This document shows, one piece after another, positions 33,973-45,765 of a stretch of 64,000 bases of DNA (position 1 is its first letter; each line of letters opens with the position of its first letter). Source of the stretch: Rhodococcus sp. KRD162 (GTDB lineage Bacteria > Actinomycetota > Actinomycetes > Mycobacteriales > Mycobacteriaceae); NCBI RefSeq assembly GCF_017168335.1, contig NZ_JABFAU010000016.1:201084-265083 (forward strand). Direction: 5' to 3'. The translations under genes were made by a program, and so were the position numbers. The notes under the pieces were generated by a model. The model did not search any database, was not told where the DNA came from, and worked only from the letters and a program-made list of their open reading frames with translations.

Positions 33973-35472
33973 ATGCCGTTCGCGATCACGCAGAACTGTT
34001 GCAACGACGCATCCTGCCTGTCGGTGTGCCCGGTCAACTGCATTCACCCGACACCCGACGAGCCGGACTTCGGTAAGACCGAGCTGCTCTACATCGATCC
34101 GCGTTCGTGCATCGACTGCGGTGCCTGCGCGGATGCATGCCCGGTCGACGCGATTGCACGCGTGTCTCGGCTGACGCCGGACCAGCAGATCTACGCCGAC
34201 ATCAACGCCGATTACTACAAGGACAAGCCCGCCGTGGCGGAGTGGGGCGCGCCTCGGTTCCCGGTGGCGACGGTCAACGATCTGCCGCCGATCGACATCG
34301 CCATCGTCGGGACCGGACCGGCTGCCTGCTACACCGCCCAGGCGCTGCTGCGCGTGCCGGGCACCGAAATCACGTTCTACGACCGGCTGCCCACCGCGGG
34401 CGGTCTCGCCCGCTACGGCGTCGCTCCGGATCATCTCGGTACGCGGCGCATCAGCGAGCATTTCCGGGGAATTTTCGCGCATCCGCGGGTGACCATGAAG
34501 CTCGGAGTGGAGGTCGGCAGGGACGTCGACCATGTGGAACTGGCTCGAAAGTTCGATTCCGTCGTGTACGCCGTCGGGGCCGACAAGGATCGAGCGCTCG
34601 AGATTCCCGGCATCGACCTCGACGGTTCGGTCAGCGCGCGCACCCTGGTGGGTTGGTACACCGGTCATCCAGATGTGCCTGCAGACGCGATCGACCTCAC
34701 CGGCGTGGACCGGGTCACCATCATCGGAAACGGCAACGTCGCCCTCGATGCGGCCCGCATCCTCACCGCGGACCCGGATCAGCTCGAAGGAACCGAGATC
34801 GCCCCACACGCGTTGGCCGAATTGCGTCGCCATCGGGTGTCGGAGGTCGTCGTCCTGGCTCGGCGGGGGCCGGAGTTCGCGGCTTTCACCCGTTCGGAGT
34901 GCAAGGCCCTGGTCGATCGCCCCGGTGTCGATGTCGTGGTGGCGGGACCCGATGGAATCGTCGAGGCGCTCGATCGGCTTCCACTGTCGGCTTCGGCGTC
35001 GGCGTTGGCCGGTGTTCCTCGCGTCGAGTTGGGTTCGAAGGCAGGAGTGGAGGGCCGTATCGTTTTCGCCTTCGGTCGGGCACCGGCTGCTCTGCATGGC
35101 GAGGACTCGGTGCATGCCATCGAGTTCGGTGTCGGCGAGCATGCCGTGACGTTGCCGACCGAGCTGGTTCTCTTGGCCATCGGATATCGCGGAACCCCGG
35201 CACCGGGTGTTCCGTTCGACGACATCACGGGCACCATCTGCAACGTCGGAGGGCGTGTCACTGCCGCGGACGGCAGCCCGGTTCCTGGCTGTTACGTGGT
35301 GGGTTGGGCCAAGCGGGGTGCCACCGGCGGCATCGGCGACAACAAGATCGATGCCGAGGAGACGGCCGAAGCTCTGTTGGCCGATGTCCCCACCCGAGGC
35401 TCTGTGCGTCCGCGTGGTTGGTACGGAAAAGTGAGTGCGGCTCTGGGCGATCGGGTGTCGAGAGCGCGCTGA
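33973..35472 (+). CDS. ferredoxin-fused FAD-dependent ferredoxin-NADP reductase (FprB-like)
   Basis: A 499-residue fusion. Residues 1-75 are a two-cluster ferredoxin (CLSVCPVNC and CIDCGACADACP). The rest is an adrenodoxin-reductase-type FNR: FAD motif IVGTGPAACYTAQAL, NADP motif IIGNGNVALDAARIL, and the ending GYVVGWAKRGATGGIGDNK-like segment (seen as CYVVGWAKRGATGGIG). It transfers electrons from NADPH to its own iron-sulphur clusters or to a ferredoxin. It lies 38 bases after the diiron oxygenase gene, so it probably feeds that enzyme. Confidence 0.9.
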   Translation: MPFAITQNCCNDASCLSVCPVNCIHPTPDEPDFGKTELLYIDPRSCIDCGACADACPVDAIARVSRLTPDQQIYADINADYYKDKPAVAEWGAPRFPVATVNDLPPIDIAIVGTGPAACYTAQALLRVPGTEITFYDRLPTAGGLARYGVAPDHLGTRRISEHFRGIFAHPRVTMKLGVEVGRDVDHVELARKFDSVVYAVGADKDRALEIPGIDLDGSVSARTLVGWYTGHPDVPADAIDLTGVDRVTIIGNGNVALDAARILTADPDQLEGTEIAPHALAELRRHRVSEVVVLARRGPEFAAFTRSECKALVDRPGVDVVVAGPDGIVEALDRLPLSASASALAGVPRVELGSKAGVEGRIVFAFGRAPAALHGEDSVHAIEFGVGEHAVTLPTELVLLAIGYRGTPAPGVPFDDITGTICNVGGRVTAADGSPVPGCYVVGWAKRGATGGIGDNKIDAEETAEALLADVPTRGSVRPRGWYGKVSAALGDRVSRAR

Positions 35473-35572
35473 CCAGTCGAGGGCTGTTCGGTTCTGTTCA
35501 CATTGTGTAGCAGCCGCATTCGAGTCTGAGCATTTTCGGCGCGCTGTGCGCCGCGCAGGGTTACCGTTGAGT

Positions 35573-36670
35573 ATGGCTGAACGGGGGGCCAAGCCCCAGG
35601 TTTCTTTCGTACGACGGACGATGCTGCGCGCAGTCCGGTCATTGTTCAATCCTCTTCGTCCCGACGACTACTTGTCGATGATCAATCCGCTGTGGACCAC
35701 TCGCGAGCTTCGGGGGAAGGTCGAGCGGATCGTTCCGGAGGGGTCGGAGGCGGTCTCGGTGTACATCCGTCCCGGTTTCGAGTGGGCCGGTCACACGCCC
35801 GGGCAGTACGTCCGGCTCGGTGTGTTGATCGACGGTCGGTACCACTGGCGGGCGTATTCCTTGACCTCCGATCCGGACCCGAAAGACGGGCTGGTCAGTG
35901 TCAGTCCCAAGCTGGTGCCCTCGGGCACCGTCTCGCCGTATCTGGTGGGCACCATCAGAACCGGCGATATCGTCCGGCTCAGCGAGGTGGAGGGCGAGTT
36001 CACTCTGCCGAGTCCTGTTCCGGACAAGATGGTGTTCATCAGCGCGGGCAGCGGCATCACCCCGATCATCAGCATGTTGCGGTCCCTGGACCATCACGAT
36101 CAGGTTCGCGATGTCGTGGTGGTGCATTCGGTGCACAACCGTGAGCAGTTGATGTTCGCCGATACCCTCGACCAACTCGAGGCCAAGCACGACGGGTTGA
36201 CGGTGAAGCTGCGGATCACCAGCGACGAAGGGCGAATGAAAGCGTCCGAATTGGATGAACTGGTCCCGGATTGGCGTGATCGAGAAGCATTCTGCTCCGG
36301 CCCGGGCGAGCATCTGGACGATCTGCGCTCGTACTGGAAGGACCAGGGCGATTACGACCGCTTCCATCACGAGAGTTTCCAGCCGGTCATCGGTGGTGGT
36401 GACGATGCGGGTGAGGGCGGCACCGTCAAGTTCCTCAACAGCGAGAAGGAAGTCGAATGTGACGGCGGCACAACAATTCTCGCCGCGGGTGAGGAAGCCG
36501 GCCTGGATCTGACCTTCGGCTGCCGAATCGGCATCTGTCACACCTGTGTCGGCACCCTGAAAAAGGGACGTTTACGTGACCTGCGTAACGGGGATGTCTC
36601 CGAACCTACGGGGCAGGCCGTTCGGATCTGTGTCAATACTGCTGAGGGCGACATCGAAATCGAACTCTGA
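35573..36670 (+). CDS. FAD/2Fe-2S oxidoreductase, electron donor to desaturase (Rv3230c-like)
   Basis: A 365-residue FNR-type reductase with C-terminal plant ferredoxin. The flavin motif is WRAYSLTS, the pyridine nucleotide motif SAGSGITPIISML, and the [2Fe-2S] ligands are in CRIGICHTCVGTL plus a final Cys in AVRICVN. This layout and its position directly before a DesA3-type desaturase match the Rv3230c-Rv3229c pair of M. tuberculosis, where the reductase supplies electrons for stearoyl desaturation. The ATG at 35573 begins at the homologous part. Confidence 0.88.
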   Translation: MAERGAKPQVSFVRRTMLRAVRSLFNPLRPDDYLSMINPLWTTRELRGKVERIVPEGSEAVSVYIRPGFEWAGHTPGQYVRLGVLIDGRYHWRAYSLTSDPDPKDGLVSVSPKLVPSGTVSPYLVGTIRTGDIVRLSEVEGEFTLPSPVPDKMVFISAGSGITPIISMLRSLDHHDQVRDVVVVHSVHNREQLMFADTLDQLEAKHDGLTVKLRITSDEGRMKASELDELVPDWRDREAFCSGPGEHLDDLRSYWKDQGDYDRFHHESFQPVIGGGDDAGEGGTVKFLNSEKEVECDGGTTILAAGEEAGLDLTFGCRIGICHTCVGTLKKGRLRDLRNGDVSEPTGQAVRICVNTAEGDIEIEL

Positions 36671-36694
36671 TCAACACATCGAACAGGGGAATGT

Positions 36695-38137
36695 ATGACT
36701 ATCGACGAAACCACCAGGCGTACCGATACCAGTGATGAGCCCGTGAGCCCACTGGCGCACCTGAGTGACGAGACCATTGCCGAACTGGCCAAGGAGTTCG
36801 ACGCCATCCACGACGAGGTGTACGCCAGCCTCGGGGACAAGGACCGTAAGTACATCACCTCGGTGATCGCCGCTCAGCGCCAGCTGCTCGTGGCGGGCCG
36901 AGTGCTGTTGCTGGGGTCCACCAGCAAGCCCGCATGGCTGGCAGGCACCGCATGCCTCGGTATCGCGAAGATTCTCGAGAACATGGAAATCGGTCACAAC
37001 GTCATGCACGGCCAGTGGGACTGGATGAACGATCCGGAGATTCACTCCTCGGTGTGGGACTGGGACACCGCATCCACTGCCAGCTCGTGGAAGCACTCGC
37101 ACAACTACGTTCATCACACGTACACCAACATTCGCGGTAAGGACAAGGATCTCGGATACGAGATCATGCGCATCGATCCGCGGCAGGAGTGGCATCCGGC
37201 GTATCTCGCCCAGCCGCTCTACAACCTTCTGCTGATGGCGTTCTTCGAGTGGGGTGTTGCGCTGCACGATCTCGATATCGAGGCCATTCGTCGCGGTGAC
37301 AAGCCCGTCAAGGACCTCATCGAGGACCTCAAGGGAATCGGCGTCAAGGCGCGTAAGCAGTTCGTCAAGGACTACGTGGGTTGGCCGCTGATCAGTGCCG
37401 GTGCGTTCGCGCTCGCGCAGGTGGTCTCGGGTGGTCGCCTGTCCGAGAGCAAGAGGTCGAGGCTCGCCTCGAAGCTGCGGTCGTCGACGCGATTCGGTAA
37501 GAACCGTCGCGCGGCATCGTTGCTGGACAGTCGATTCAGCGGGGTCGAGAGCACGTTCCTGTCCACGTTGGCGGCCAACTTCACGGCCAACATCATCCGC
37601 AACGTGTGGTCGCACGGCATCATCTTCTGCGGTCACTTTCCTGATCAGGCGTACACCTTCAGTCAGGAAGAGGTGGAGAACGAGACCCGAGGCGGCTGGT
37701 ACGTCCGTCAGCTCGTCGGAGCGGCCAACATCGACGGCGGCCCATTCTTCCATCTGATGAGTGGCAACCTGAGCTACCAGGTCGAGCACCATCTGTACCC
37801 GGATATGCCCAGCACCCGTTACTCGGAAGTGGCTCCCAAGATCAAGGACATCTGCGAGCGCTATCAGCTGCCCTACAACTCGGGACCGCTGATGCAGCAG
37901 TACGGCATGGTCCAGCGGACCATCGCACGGTTGGCCTTCCCCGGTGGCAAGGTTCGGCCCAAGCCCGGCCCTTACCGTCCCGAGGAGAGCTGGCGTCGTA
38001 AGTTCGCCGAGGGTGCCACCAAGGACAGTGAGGCCGCGAAGACGCGTGGCCGCGTGCCGTCCGGTCACCCCGCGGCCGGACCGGAGCACAACTCCGGCGG
38101 TGTCGACGTTCAACCGCCGCCCCGCGGCGACGACTGA
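36695..38137 (+). CDS. membrane fatty-acid (acyl-CoA) desaturase, DesA3-like
   Basis: A 480-residue membrane desaturase. The three histidine boxes are intact: HNVMH (101-105), HNYVHH (136-141) and QVEHH (362-366). They bind the diiron centre that inserts a double bond, usually delta-9, into stearoyl-type acyl chains. The last 80 or so residues form a hydrophilic Pro/Arg-rich tail (RPKPGPYRPEE...). It starts 24 bases after the reductase gene, so they are one operon. A strong terminator follows. Confidence 0.88.
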   Translation: MTIDETTRRTDTSDEPVSPLAHLSDETIAELAKEFDAIHDEVYASLGDKDRKYITSVIAAQRQLLVAGRVLLLGSTSKPAWLAGTACLGIAKILENMEIGHNVMHGQWDWMNDPEIHSSVWDWDTASTASSWKHSHNYVHHTYTNIRGKDKDLGYEIMRIDPRQEWHPAYLAQPLYNLLLMAFFEWGVALHDLDIEAIRRGDKPVKDLIEDLKGIGVKARKQFVKDYVGWPLISAGAFALAQVVSGGRLSESKRSRLASKLRSSTRFGKNRRAASLLDSRFSGVESTFLSTLAANFTANIIRNVWSHGIIFCGHFPDQAYTFSQEEVENETRGGWYVRQLVGAANIDGGPFFHLMSGNLSYQVEHHLYPDMPSTRYSEVAPKIKDICERYQLPYNSGPLMQQYGMVQRTIARLAFPGGKVRPKPGPYRPEESWRRKFAEGATKDSEAAKTRGRVPSGHPAAGPEHNSGGVDVQPPPRGDD

Positions 38138-38160
38138 CGTACCCCCTCGAGCTCTACCCG

Positions 38161-38198
38161 ACCGCGGCCACCCGATCACCGGGTGGCCGCGGTTGTTT
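38161..38198 (+). terminator. rho-independent terminator after the desaturase
   Basis: ACCGCGGCCACCCG (38161-38174) pairs perfectly with 38180-38193 across a 5-base loop, followed by TGTTTCGTTG. It begins 23 bases after the desaturase stop codon. Confidence 0.85.
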
Positions 38199-38312
38199 CG
38201 TTGTGGTTTCGCCTCGAGTCGGCCTCAGGCGGTCCTCAGGGTTCGCCGGTACCGTCTGGTCACAGGGGCGTGACGTCGGTGTCAGCGGGTTTCGAGAGAC
38301 AGAGGTGATCGC

Positions 38313-39134
38313 GTGTCCGTGGACCACAACAGAGATGTGTTCGACAGTGCTCGGGTGGCAGCGGCGTACGTCGAATACGCCGGTCCCACCGATGGTTTTC
38401 TCGACCGGGGGGAGGCTGCAGCGTTGGTCGCTGCGGCCGGGGTCTCGCGCGGAACACCGGTGCTGGACGTCGGTGTCGGCAGCGGTCGAACCACGGCGAT
38501 GCTGCGGCTGATGAGCGAGAGCTATGTGGCGATCGACTACGCGCCCACCATGGTCGATGCGTTTCGGCGGAATTTTCCGAACGTGCAGGCGTACGTGGCC
38601 GACGCGCGCAATCTGGAGAACTTCGCGGACGGCGAGTTCGGCCTGATCGTCTTCAGCAACAACGGAATCGATACCGTTACCCATGACGAGCGGGGTCGAG
38701 TTCTCGCAGAGTTTCACCGAGTCCTCGGTGCGTCGGGAATGGTGGTGTTCTCCACCCTCAACCGCAACGGACCGTCCTTCGGGGAGACTCCGTTTCAACT
38801 GAGCCGGCCGACCCAGCCCTTCACGTTCTCACCGAAACGGGCGGTGACCGCGGCCGGACGCCGACTACTCGATCCTGCCGGAGTTGTTCGCAGCGTGAGG
38901 AATTGGTGGTCGGGAAGGACCCGCGTCGACGACCGCGGCACGTGGGCCACCGCTCCACTCGCCGCCCACGACTTCGCGCCGTTCATGCACTTCACCACCG
39001 TCTCGGATGTGCGGGCACTGGTGACCGAGGCGGGTTTCACGATCGTGGAGATCTTCGCCGACGACGGGTCGATAGTCGAGCCCGACGCGGTGACGAGTTC
39101 GGCCGACAATTTCACCGTCGTCGCGCGTAAGTAG
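38313..39134 (+). CDS. SAM-dependent methyltransferase
   Basis: A 273-residue class I methyltransferase. Motif I is VLDVGVGSGRTTAML (about 50-64), acidic motif II is YVAIDYAPTMVDAF, and later motifs include LIVFSNNGIDTV and HRVLGASGMVVFST. Translation starts at a GTG (38313). The acceptor is unknown, and neighbours give no firm hint. It converges with the SRPBCC gene. Confidence 0.82.
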   Translation: MSVDHNRDVFDSARVAAAYVEYAGPTDGFLDRGEAAALVAAAGVSRGTPVLDVGVGSGRTTAMLRLMSESYVAIDYAPTMVDAFRRNFPNVQAYVADARNLENFADGEFGLIVFSNNGIDTVTHDERGRVLAEFHRVLGASGMVVFSTLNRNGPSFGETPFQLSRPTQPFTFSPKRAVTAAGRRLLDPAGVVRSVRNWWSGRTRVDDRGTWATAPLAAHDFAPFMHFTTVSDVRALVTEAGFTIVEIFADDGSIVEPDAVTSSADNFTVVARK

Positions 39135-39153
39135 TTCTCGCGCAAGCAGGTCC

Positions 39154-39594
39154 TCAGCGTAGTCGTTCGAGAGCCTCGGTCATCTTCTCCACCGTCTCGG
39201 GTGCGACCTTCGCTTCGAATCCAGCCTTGAGGAATGGACCGGCAACCTTTGCGGCACCGTTGAATTCGACGCGAGCGTGGTAGTCGATTCGGGTCGACTG
39301 CGGCCCCTCGTCCGTCAGAGTGATGTCGTCGACACTCGTGGCGGTCTTGTTCTCACCTTCGAAGACGATGTGGTTCGGTTCGTCGGTGACCAACGTGTAG
39401 GTCAGCTCGGTGGTGATCCCGAACAACTTCGAGACGTTGTGCCACTGCGTACCCGCGGCGACTGGGCCGTCGGACACTTGTCTACAGCTCTGGGTTCCGG
39501 GATCCCACTCCGACGCGTGGGCGAAGTCTCGGAGATACGCGGCGGCGTTCTCGCGCGCGACCGCAACGGTGAAGGTTCTGGTGACGTCGACCAT
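39154..39594 (-). CDS. SRPBCC (START-like) family protein
   Basis: A 146-residue protein of the polyketide cyclase/lipid-transport SRPBCC type. VDVTRTFTVAVARENAAAYL is followed by a WDPG motif, and the C-terminal helix (FLKAGFEAKVAPETVEKM) closes the hydrophobic pocket. It is the second gene of a two-gene unit with another SRPBCC gene upstream (gap 26 bases). The ligand is unknown. Confidence 0.75.
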   Translation of the reverse strand: MVDVTRTFTVAVARENAAAYLRDFAHASEWDPGTQSCRQVSDGPVAAGTQWHNVSKLFGITTELTYTLVTDEPNHIVFEGENKTATSVDDITLTDEGPQSTRIDYHARVEFNGAAKVAGPFLKAGFEAKVAPETVEKMTEALERLR

Positions 39595-39620
39595 CGTGTT
39601 CTCTTTCTTGTCTGGGTGGG

Positions 39621-40088
39621 TCAGTTCTCGACGGTGACGCCGAGATGGTCGGCCAGTCGCCCCATGGTGCCGACGATCTGCTCCTCGGTCACCCGGGGAA
39701 AGCCCGCCGCCGCCCGAAACTCCGGGTCGGTGACGCGGGACCAGTCGTAGACCTGGGTCAACGCAGTACGGTCCTCGGACAAGTCGTCGAGTTCCCACGA
39801 CCATCGCGTACCGCGAGGCTCCATGCCCTGGCGTCGGGGAATCCAGCCGATGCGTCGGTCCTGTTCGAAGACGAAGACGGTGTTCTCCATGACGTACTCG
39901 CCCAGCTGCGGCTGATACATCTGCATCGCGAAGGTGTCACCCACCTCACGCATCGGCACCGGGTCGATCGCGCCGCGGAGCATCTCCGAGCCGTCGACGG
40001 CAGCGTGAACCTCGGGGTTGGCCAGCGCTGTGAACACCGATGCCGGGGGTGCGGTAATCACGCGGCGGACGGTCAACTCATCGGTCAT
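39621..40088 (-). CDS. SRPBCC family protein (AHSA1/polyketide cyclase-like)
   Basis: A 155-residue helix-grip protein. It begins [20 protein letters not shown], the typical start of this fold, and includes [18 protein letters not shown], ending with a C-terminal helix. It lies directly upstream of a second SRPBCC gene on the same strand; the two proteins differ strongly in sequence, so they are not a recent duplication. It is divergent from glutamine synthetase. Confidence 0.75.
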   Translation of the reverse strand: MTDELTVRRVITAPPASVFTALANPEVHAAVDGSEMLRGAIDPVPMREVGDTFAMQMYQPQLGEYVMENTVFVFEQDRRIGWIPRRQGMEPRGTRWSWELDDLSEDRTALTQVYDWSRVTDPEFRAAAGFPRVTEEQIVGTMGRLADHLGVTVEN

Positions 40089-40281
40089 GGGGTTACGCCT
40101 TCCGGTGGTGGCACTGGTTGTGTTGGTCTACCCGGGCGGGCACAGATGGAAACTGTGGCTCGGGTTTTGCCTCGCAGTGGACACAATGACGAAACACGAC
40201 CGCCACGTCGCGTTCGTACAGTCGCCCCGTCGGACTCCGCACAATCCAGCTGCGGAGCGCACACCGTGTCGAGGGGTAGCC

Positions 40282-42459
<2,178 letters not shown>

Positions 42460-42581
42460 GTGCGCTCCACGTTCCACTGGTGTAGTTGCGTGAGCAATAT
42501 CTCGAGGCGGAATAGCTTCATGGTTCTCGTGGGTTCGGCGTAGTGACGCACGTTGTGCACGCCCGTGAGGAGAAGAGATCC

Positions 42582-43655
42582 ATGAAGTTGTTTTCCCCGA
42601 TGACCCTCGGTGACCTGAAGCTCGACAACCGCCTGGTGATGGCCCCGCTCACGCGAATGCGTTCCGGGCCAAGCGGTGTGCCCGGCCCGCTGGTGGTCGA
42701 GTACTACAGGCAGCGGGCATCTCTGGGTCTGCTCGTCAGCGAGGGCACCTACCCGAGCCGGGCCGGTCAGGGTTTTCCTGGTCAGCCCGGCTTGGTGACC
42801 GATGAGCAGATCGAGGGCTGGCGCACCGTCGCCGACGCAGTGCACGCCGACGGCGGGGTGATCTTCGCTCAGGTGATGCACGCAGGCCGCGTCACTCACG
42901 AGGCGACGACCGGCGGCCACGAGGTCGTCGGGCCCAGCGCGATCGCGATCGACGGCCGGACTCATACCTACGAGGGCAAGAAGCCGTACCCCACCCCGCG
43001 AGCATTGCGCGAGGACGAGCTGCCGTCGGTGATCGAAGAGTTCGTGCAGGCGTCGAAGAACGCGGTTGCCGCCGGAATGGACGGCGTGGAGATCCATGGT
43101 GCCAACGGTTACCTGCTCCACGAGTTCCTCTCGCCTGCATCGAACATTCGGGAAGATGCCTACGGCGGCTCGCCGGAGAATCGAGCGCGATTCGTCGCCG
43201 AGGTCGTCGAGGCAGTGGTCGCGGCGCTCGGTGCGGGCCGGGTGGGTATTCGGATCTCTCCGGCGCACAACATTCAGGACGCGCTCGAGACGGACTCCGA
43301 GGATGTGCGTGCCACCTACCGAGCGTTGGTGGATCGAATCGCACCACTCGGTCTTGCGTATCTCAGTGTGCTGCACAAGGAACCGGCGGGCGAACTCGTC
43401 CAGGACCTGCGGCGGGCGTTCGGCGGCACGGTACTGGTCAACAGCGGATTCGGTGAGATCACCAGCCGCAACGAAGCACGAGCTCTGCTCGACGAGGGAA
43501 TCGGCGACGCTGTGGTCGTCGGCCGTCCGGCGATCGCCAACCCCGATCTCGCCTACCGCTGGCGCGAGGATCTGCCGCTCAACGAGCCGGACCAGAGCAC
43601 CTTCTACACCGATGGTGCCCAGGGGTACACCGACTATCCGGCCCTGCAGCACTGA
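42582..43655 (+). CDS. Old Yellow Enzyme family ene-reductase
   Basis: A 357-residue NADH:flavin oxidoreductase/NemA-like alkene reductase. NRLVMAPLTRMRS is the FMN-binding start, GVEIHGANGYLLHEFLSP carries the substrate-binding His/Asn pair, and AVVVGRPAIANPDLAYR is the phosphate-binding end. The ATG at 42582 follows GAGGAGAAGAG; an upstream start at 42543 is possible. A TAGTTGCGTGAGCAA element in the upstream region resembles the one before the pirin gene. Confidence 0.9.
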   Translation: MKLFSPMTLGDLKLDNRLVMAPLTRMRSGPSGVPGPLVVEYYRQRASLGLLVSEGTYPSRAGQGFPGQPGLVTDEQIEGWRTVADAVHADGGVIFAQVMHAGRVTHEATTGGHEVVGPSAIAIDGRTHTYEGKKPYPTPRALREDELPSVIEEFVQASKNAVAAGMDGVEIHGANGYLLHEFLSPASNIREDAYGGSPENRARFVAEVVEAVVAALGAGRVGIRISPAHNIQDALETDSEDVRATYRALVDRIAPLGLAYLSVLHKEPAGELVQDLRRAFGGTVLVNSGFGEITSRNEARALLDEGIGDAVVVGRPAIANPDLAYRWREDLPLNEPDQSTFYTDGAQGYTDYPALQH

Positions 43656-43701
43656 CGTATACCCCGGGCACGCGGACGGCGATGCGTGCCCGGGGTATAC
43701 G
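43656..43701. terminator. bidirectional terminator hairpin (18-bp stem)
   Basis: A perfect 18-base inverted repeat, arms 43656-43673 and 43684-43701, starts one base after the OYE stop codon. It serves the convergent OYE and tctA genes. No T tract follows. Confidence 0.8.
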
Positions 43702-43708
43702 AACTGCG

Positions 43709-43734
43709 AACCGCAGACCTAGAAGTCTGCGGTT
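43709..43734 (-). terminator. hairpin with the tctA stop codon in its loop
   Basis: AACCGCAGAC (43709-43718) pairs with GTCTGCGGTT (43725-43734). The 6-base loop (43719-43724) contains the TAG stop codon of tctA on the minus strand. It stands only eight bases from the 18-bp hairpin at 43656-43701. Confidence 0.6.
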
Positions 43735-45224
43735 TTGCGGGCGCGCACCTTACTGACGATCGAGAAGACGACGGCGATGGTCATCAGTGCGTAGAGCACG
43801 ATCGTGATGCCGCTACTGACCAGAATCGTGGGATCGCCCTCACTGACTGCCAACGCGCGTCGGAGCGATTCCTCGGCGAGTGGGCCGAGGATCACCGCGA
43901 TCAACACCGGTGCCAGCGGAATGTCGTAGCGGCGCATCATGAATCCGACGATGCCGAGCCCCAGCATGAAGATCAGGTCCACGATCGACGCACTCGACGC
44001 ATAGACCCCGAGCGCAGCGAAGACCGAGATACCTGCGTAGAGGTAGTTCTTCGGGATCTTGAGCAGCTGCGCCCACAAGGGTGCGAACGGCAGGTTGAGG
44101 ATCAGCAGCACGATCATCGCAACGAACAAGCTGGCCAGCAGAGCCCAGACGATGTCGCCGCTGCGCTCGAACAGCAGTGGTCCGGGCTGCATGCCGTATT
44201 GCTGGAAGGCCGCCAACATGATCGCGGCAGTCGCGGACGTCGGCAGACCCAGAGCCAGCAGGGCACCCATGGCTGTGCCTGCGGTGGAGTTTCCGGCGGC
44301 CTCGGGACCGGCGACACCGCGAATTGCCCCCTTGCCGAACATGGGCTTCGCCCGCTTGCGATCGAGCCTGCGCTCGGTTCCGTACGCCAGGAAGCTCGGC
44401 ACTTCGGCACCGCCCGCGGGAACCACACCGAACGGCACACCGAATGCAGTGCCGCGCAACCATGCGGGTAGCGCATCGCGGAACTCGGCCTTGCTCAACC
44501 ACGGTCGTCCCTGTGATTTGATCAGTGTCCGATCCTCGGGGCGGCCGATCTTCGACGCGATGTGGATGACCTCACCGAGTGCGAGCATGGCCACGGTGAT
44601 GACGACGATGTGGATGCCGTCGAACAGGGCCGGTACCTCGAAGGTGAATCGTGAAGCGCCGGAGGGACCGTCGATGCCGATCACGGCCAGCGTGAGACCG
44701 ATCAACAGTGCGGTCAGACCTTTGAGCACGGAGTCCGACACCACCGCAGAGGTCGCGATGAAGGCGAATACGGCCAGGGCCAGGTACTCGGCGGGTCCGA
44801 AATTGGTTGCCAGCGATGCAAGAGTCGGGGCGAAGAACACCACCAGAGTCGTTGCAACGATGCCGCCGATGAATGCGCCGATGGCAGAGGTCGCCAAAGC
44901 CTGTGGAGCCCGTCCGTTCTTGGCCATTCGATGGCCCTCGAACGTGCCGGCGATGGCGGTGCTGTTGCCGGGGGTGTTCATCAGAATTCCGGAGATGGAA
45001 TCGCCGAACAGACCGCCGAAATACACTCCGGCGAACATGATCAGCGCGGCTGTGGGGTCGAGGGTGAACGTGACGGGCAGCAGCAGTGCCACCGCCATGG
45101 CCGATCCGAGGCCCGGTAGGACGCCGACGGCGGTGCCGAGCAGTGCGCCGACGAACACCCAGACGATGTTCATCGGAGTGAGCGCGGTGCCGAACCCGTC
45201 GAGAAGGTTGCTCAATGAATCCAT
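43719..45224 (-). CDS. tctA: tripartite tricarboxylate transporter, large membrane subunit
   Basis: A 501-residue TctA permease with about twelve membrane segments. GVLPGLGSAMAVALLLPVTF and the second LPTSATAAIMLAAF segment are the family's two conserved substrate-site repeats, and GDSISGILMNTPGN is also typical. It is the last gene of tctC-tctB-tctA, following tctB by 16 bases. The system imports a carboxylate using the membrane ion gradient; the substrate is unknown. Confidence 0.92.
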   Translation of the reverse strand: MDSLSNLLDGFGTALTPMNIVWVFVGALLGTAVGVLPGLGSAMAVALLLPVTFTLDPTAALIMFAGVYFGGLFGDSISGILMNTPGNSTAIAGTFEGHRMAKNGRAPQALATSAIGAFIGGIVATTLVVFFAPTLASLATNFGPAEYLALAVFAFIATSAVVSDSVLKGLTALLIGLTLAVIGIDGPSGASRFTFEVPALFDGIHIVVITVAMLALGEVIHIASKIGRPEDRTLIKSQGRPWLSKAEFRDALPAWLRGTAFGVPFGVVPAGGAEVPSFLAYGTERRLDRKRAKPMFGKGAIRGVAGPEAAGNSTAGTAMGALLALGLPTSATAAIMLAAFQQYGMQPGPLLFERSGDIVWALLASLFVAMIVLLILNLPFAPLWAQLLKIPKNYLYAGISVFAALGVYASSASIVDLIFMLGLGIVGFMMRRYDIPLAPVLIAVILGPLAEESLRRALAVSEGDPTILVSSGITIVLYALMTIAVVFSIVSKVRARKTADF

Positions 45225-45240
45225 CAGAAGTTCAGCTCCG

Positions 45241-45765
45241 TCAGAAGATCTGGGCGAGGACGCCGCCGGGCAAGTTCAGGCCGAGGCCCGCGGAGAATGC
45301 GATCTGAATTGCGCTCGAGACCAGAAGAGCCACTGCCGCGTCGAACACGTACCGGCGTCCGCCCAATCCGATCGACACACCCCAGAAGAGCACTGCGCCG
45401 GCCAGGACCCAGCCGAGCGGGTCCAGCAGGGCGATGAACACAGCCACCGATCCGACGGTGATCGACAGCGTGCGCCAGTTGCTGACCGAACCGCTGTGCG
45501 GTACTCCGTCGTCGTCGACTCCACGGTCGATCACCTCGGGGGTGACCATCAGTTGGATGGCGACCAGGACTGCGACGACGAAGCAGCCACCGGCGACGAT
45601 GGCCGGAAACACTTGTGGACCAGGTGAAGTGGCAGTGGCCGGCACTTCCATGGTGACAGTTCCGTAGACCAGGAACACGCCGAGCGCGACGAGCAGAGCG
45701 GGGACGATCAGCCCACTGCGGCCCGTCCAGAAGGATCGGCTCGTTTCGGTAGTCGTCGTTGTCAT
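45241..45765 (-). CDS. tctB: tripartite tricarboxylate transporter, small membrane subunit
   Basis: A 174-residue TctB protein with four membrane segments. GPQVFPAIVAGGC is the conserved first loop. The ATG at 45765 overlaps the tctC stop by four bases (ATGA). It partners TctA. Confidence 0.87.
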   Translation of the reverse strand: MTTTTTETSRSFWTGRSGLIVPALLVALGVFLVYGTVTMEVPATATSPGPQVFPAIVAGGCFVVAVLVAIQLMVTPEVIDRGVDDDGVPHSGSVSNWRTLSITVGSVAVFIALLDPLGWVLAGAVLFWGVSIGLGGRRYVFDAAVALLVSSAIQIAFSAGLGLNLPGGVLAQIF

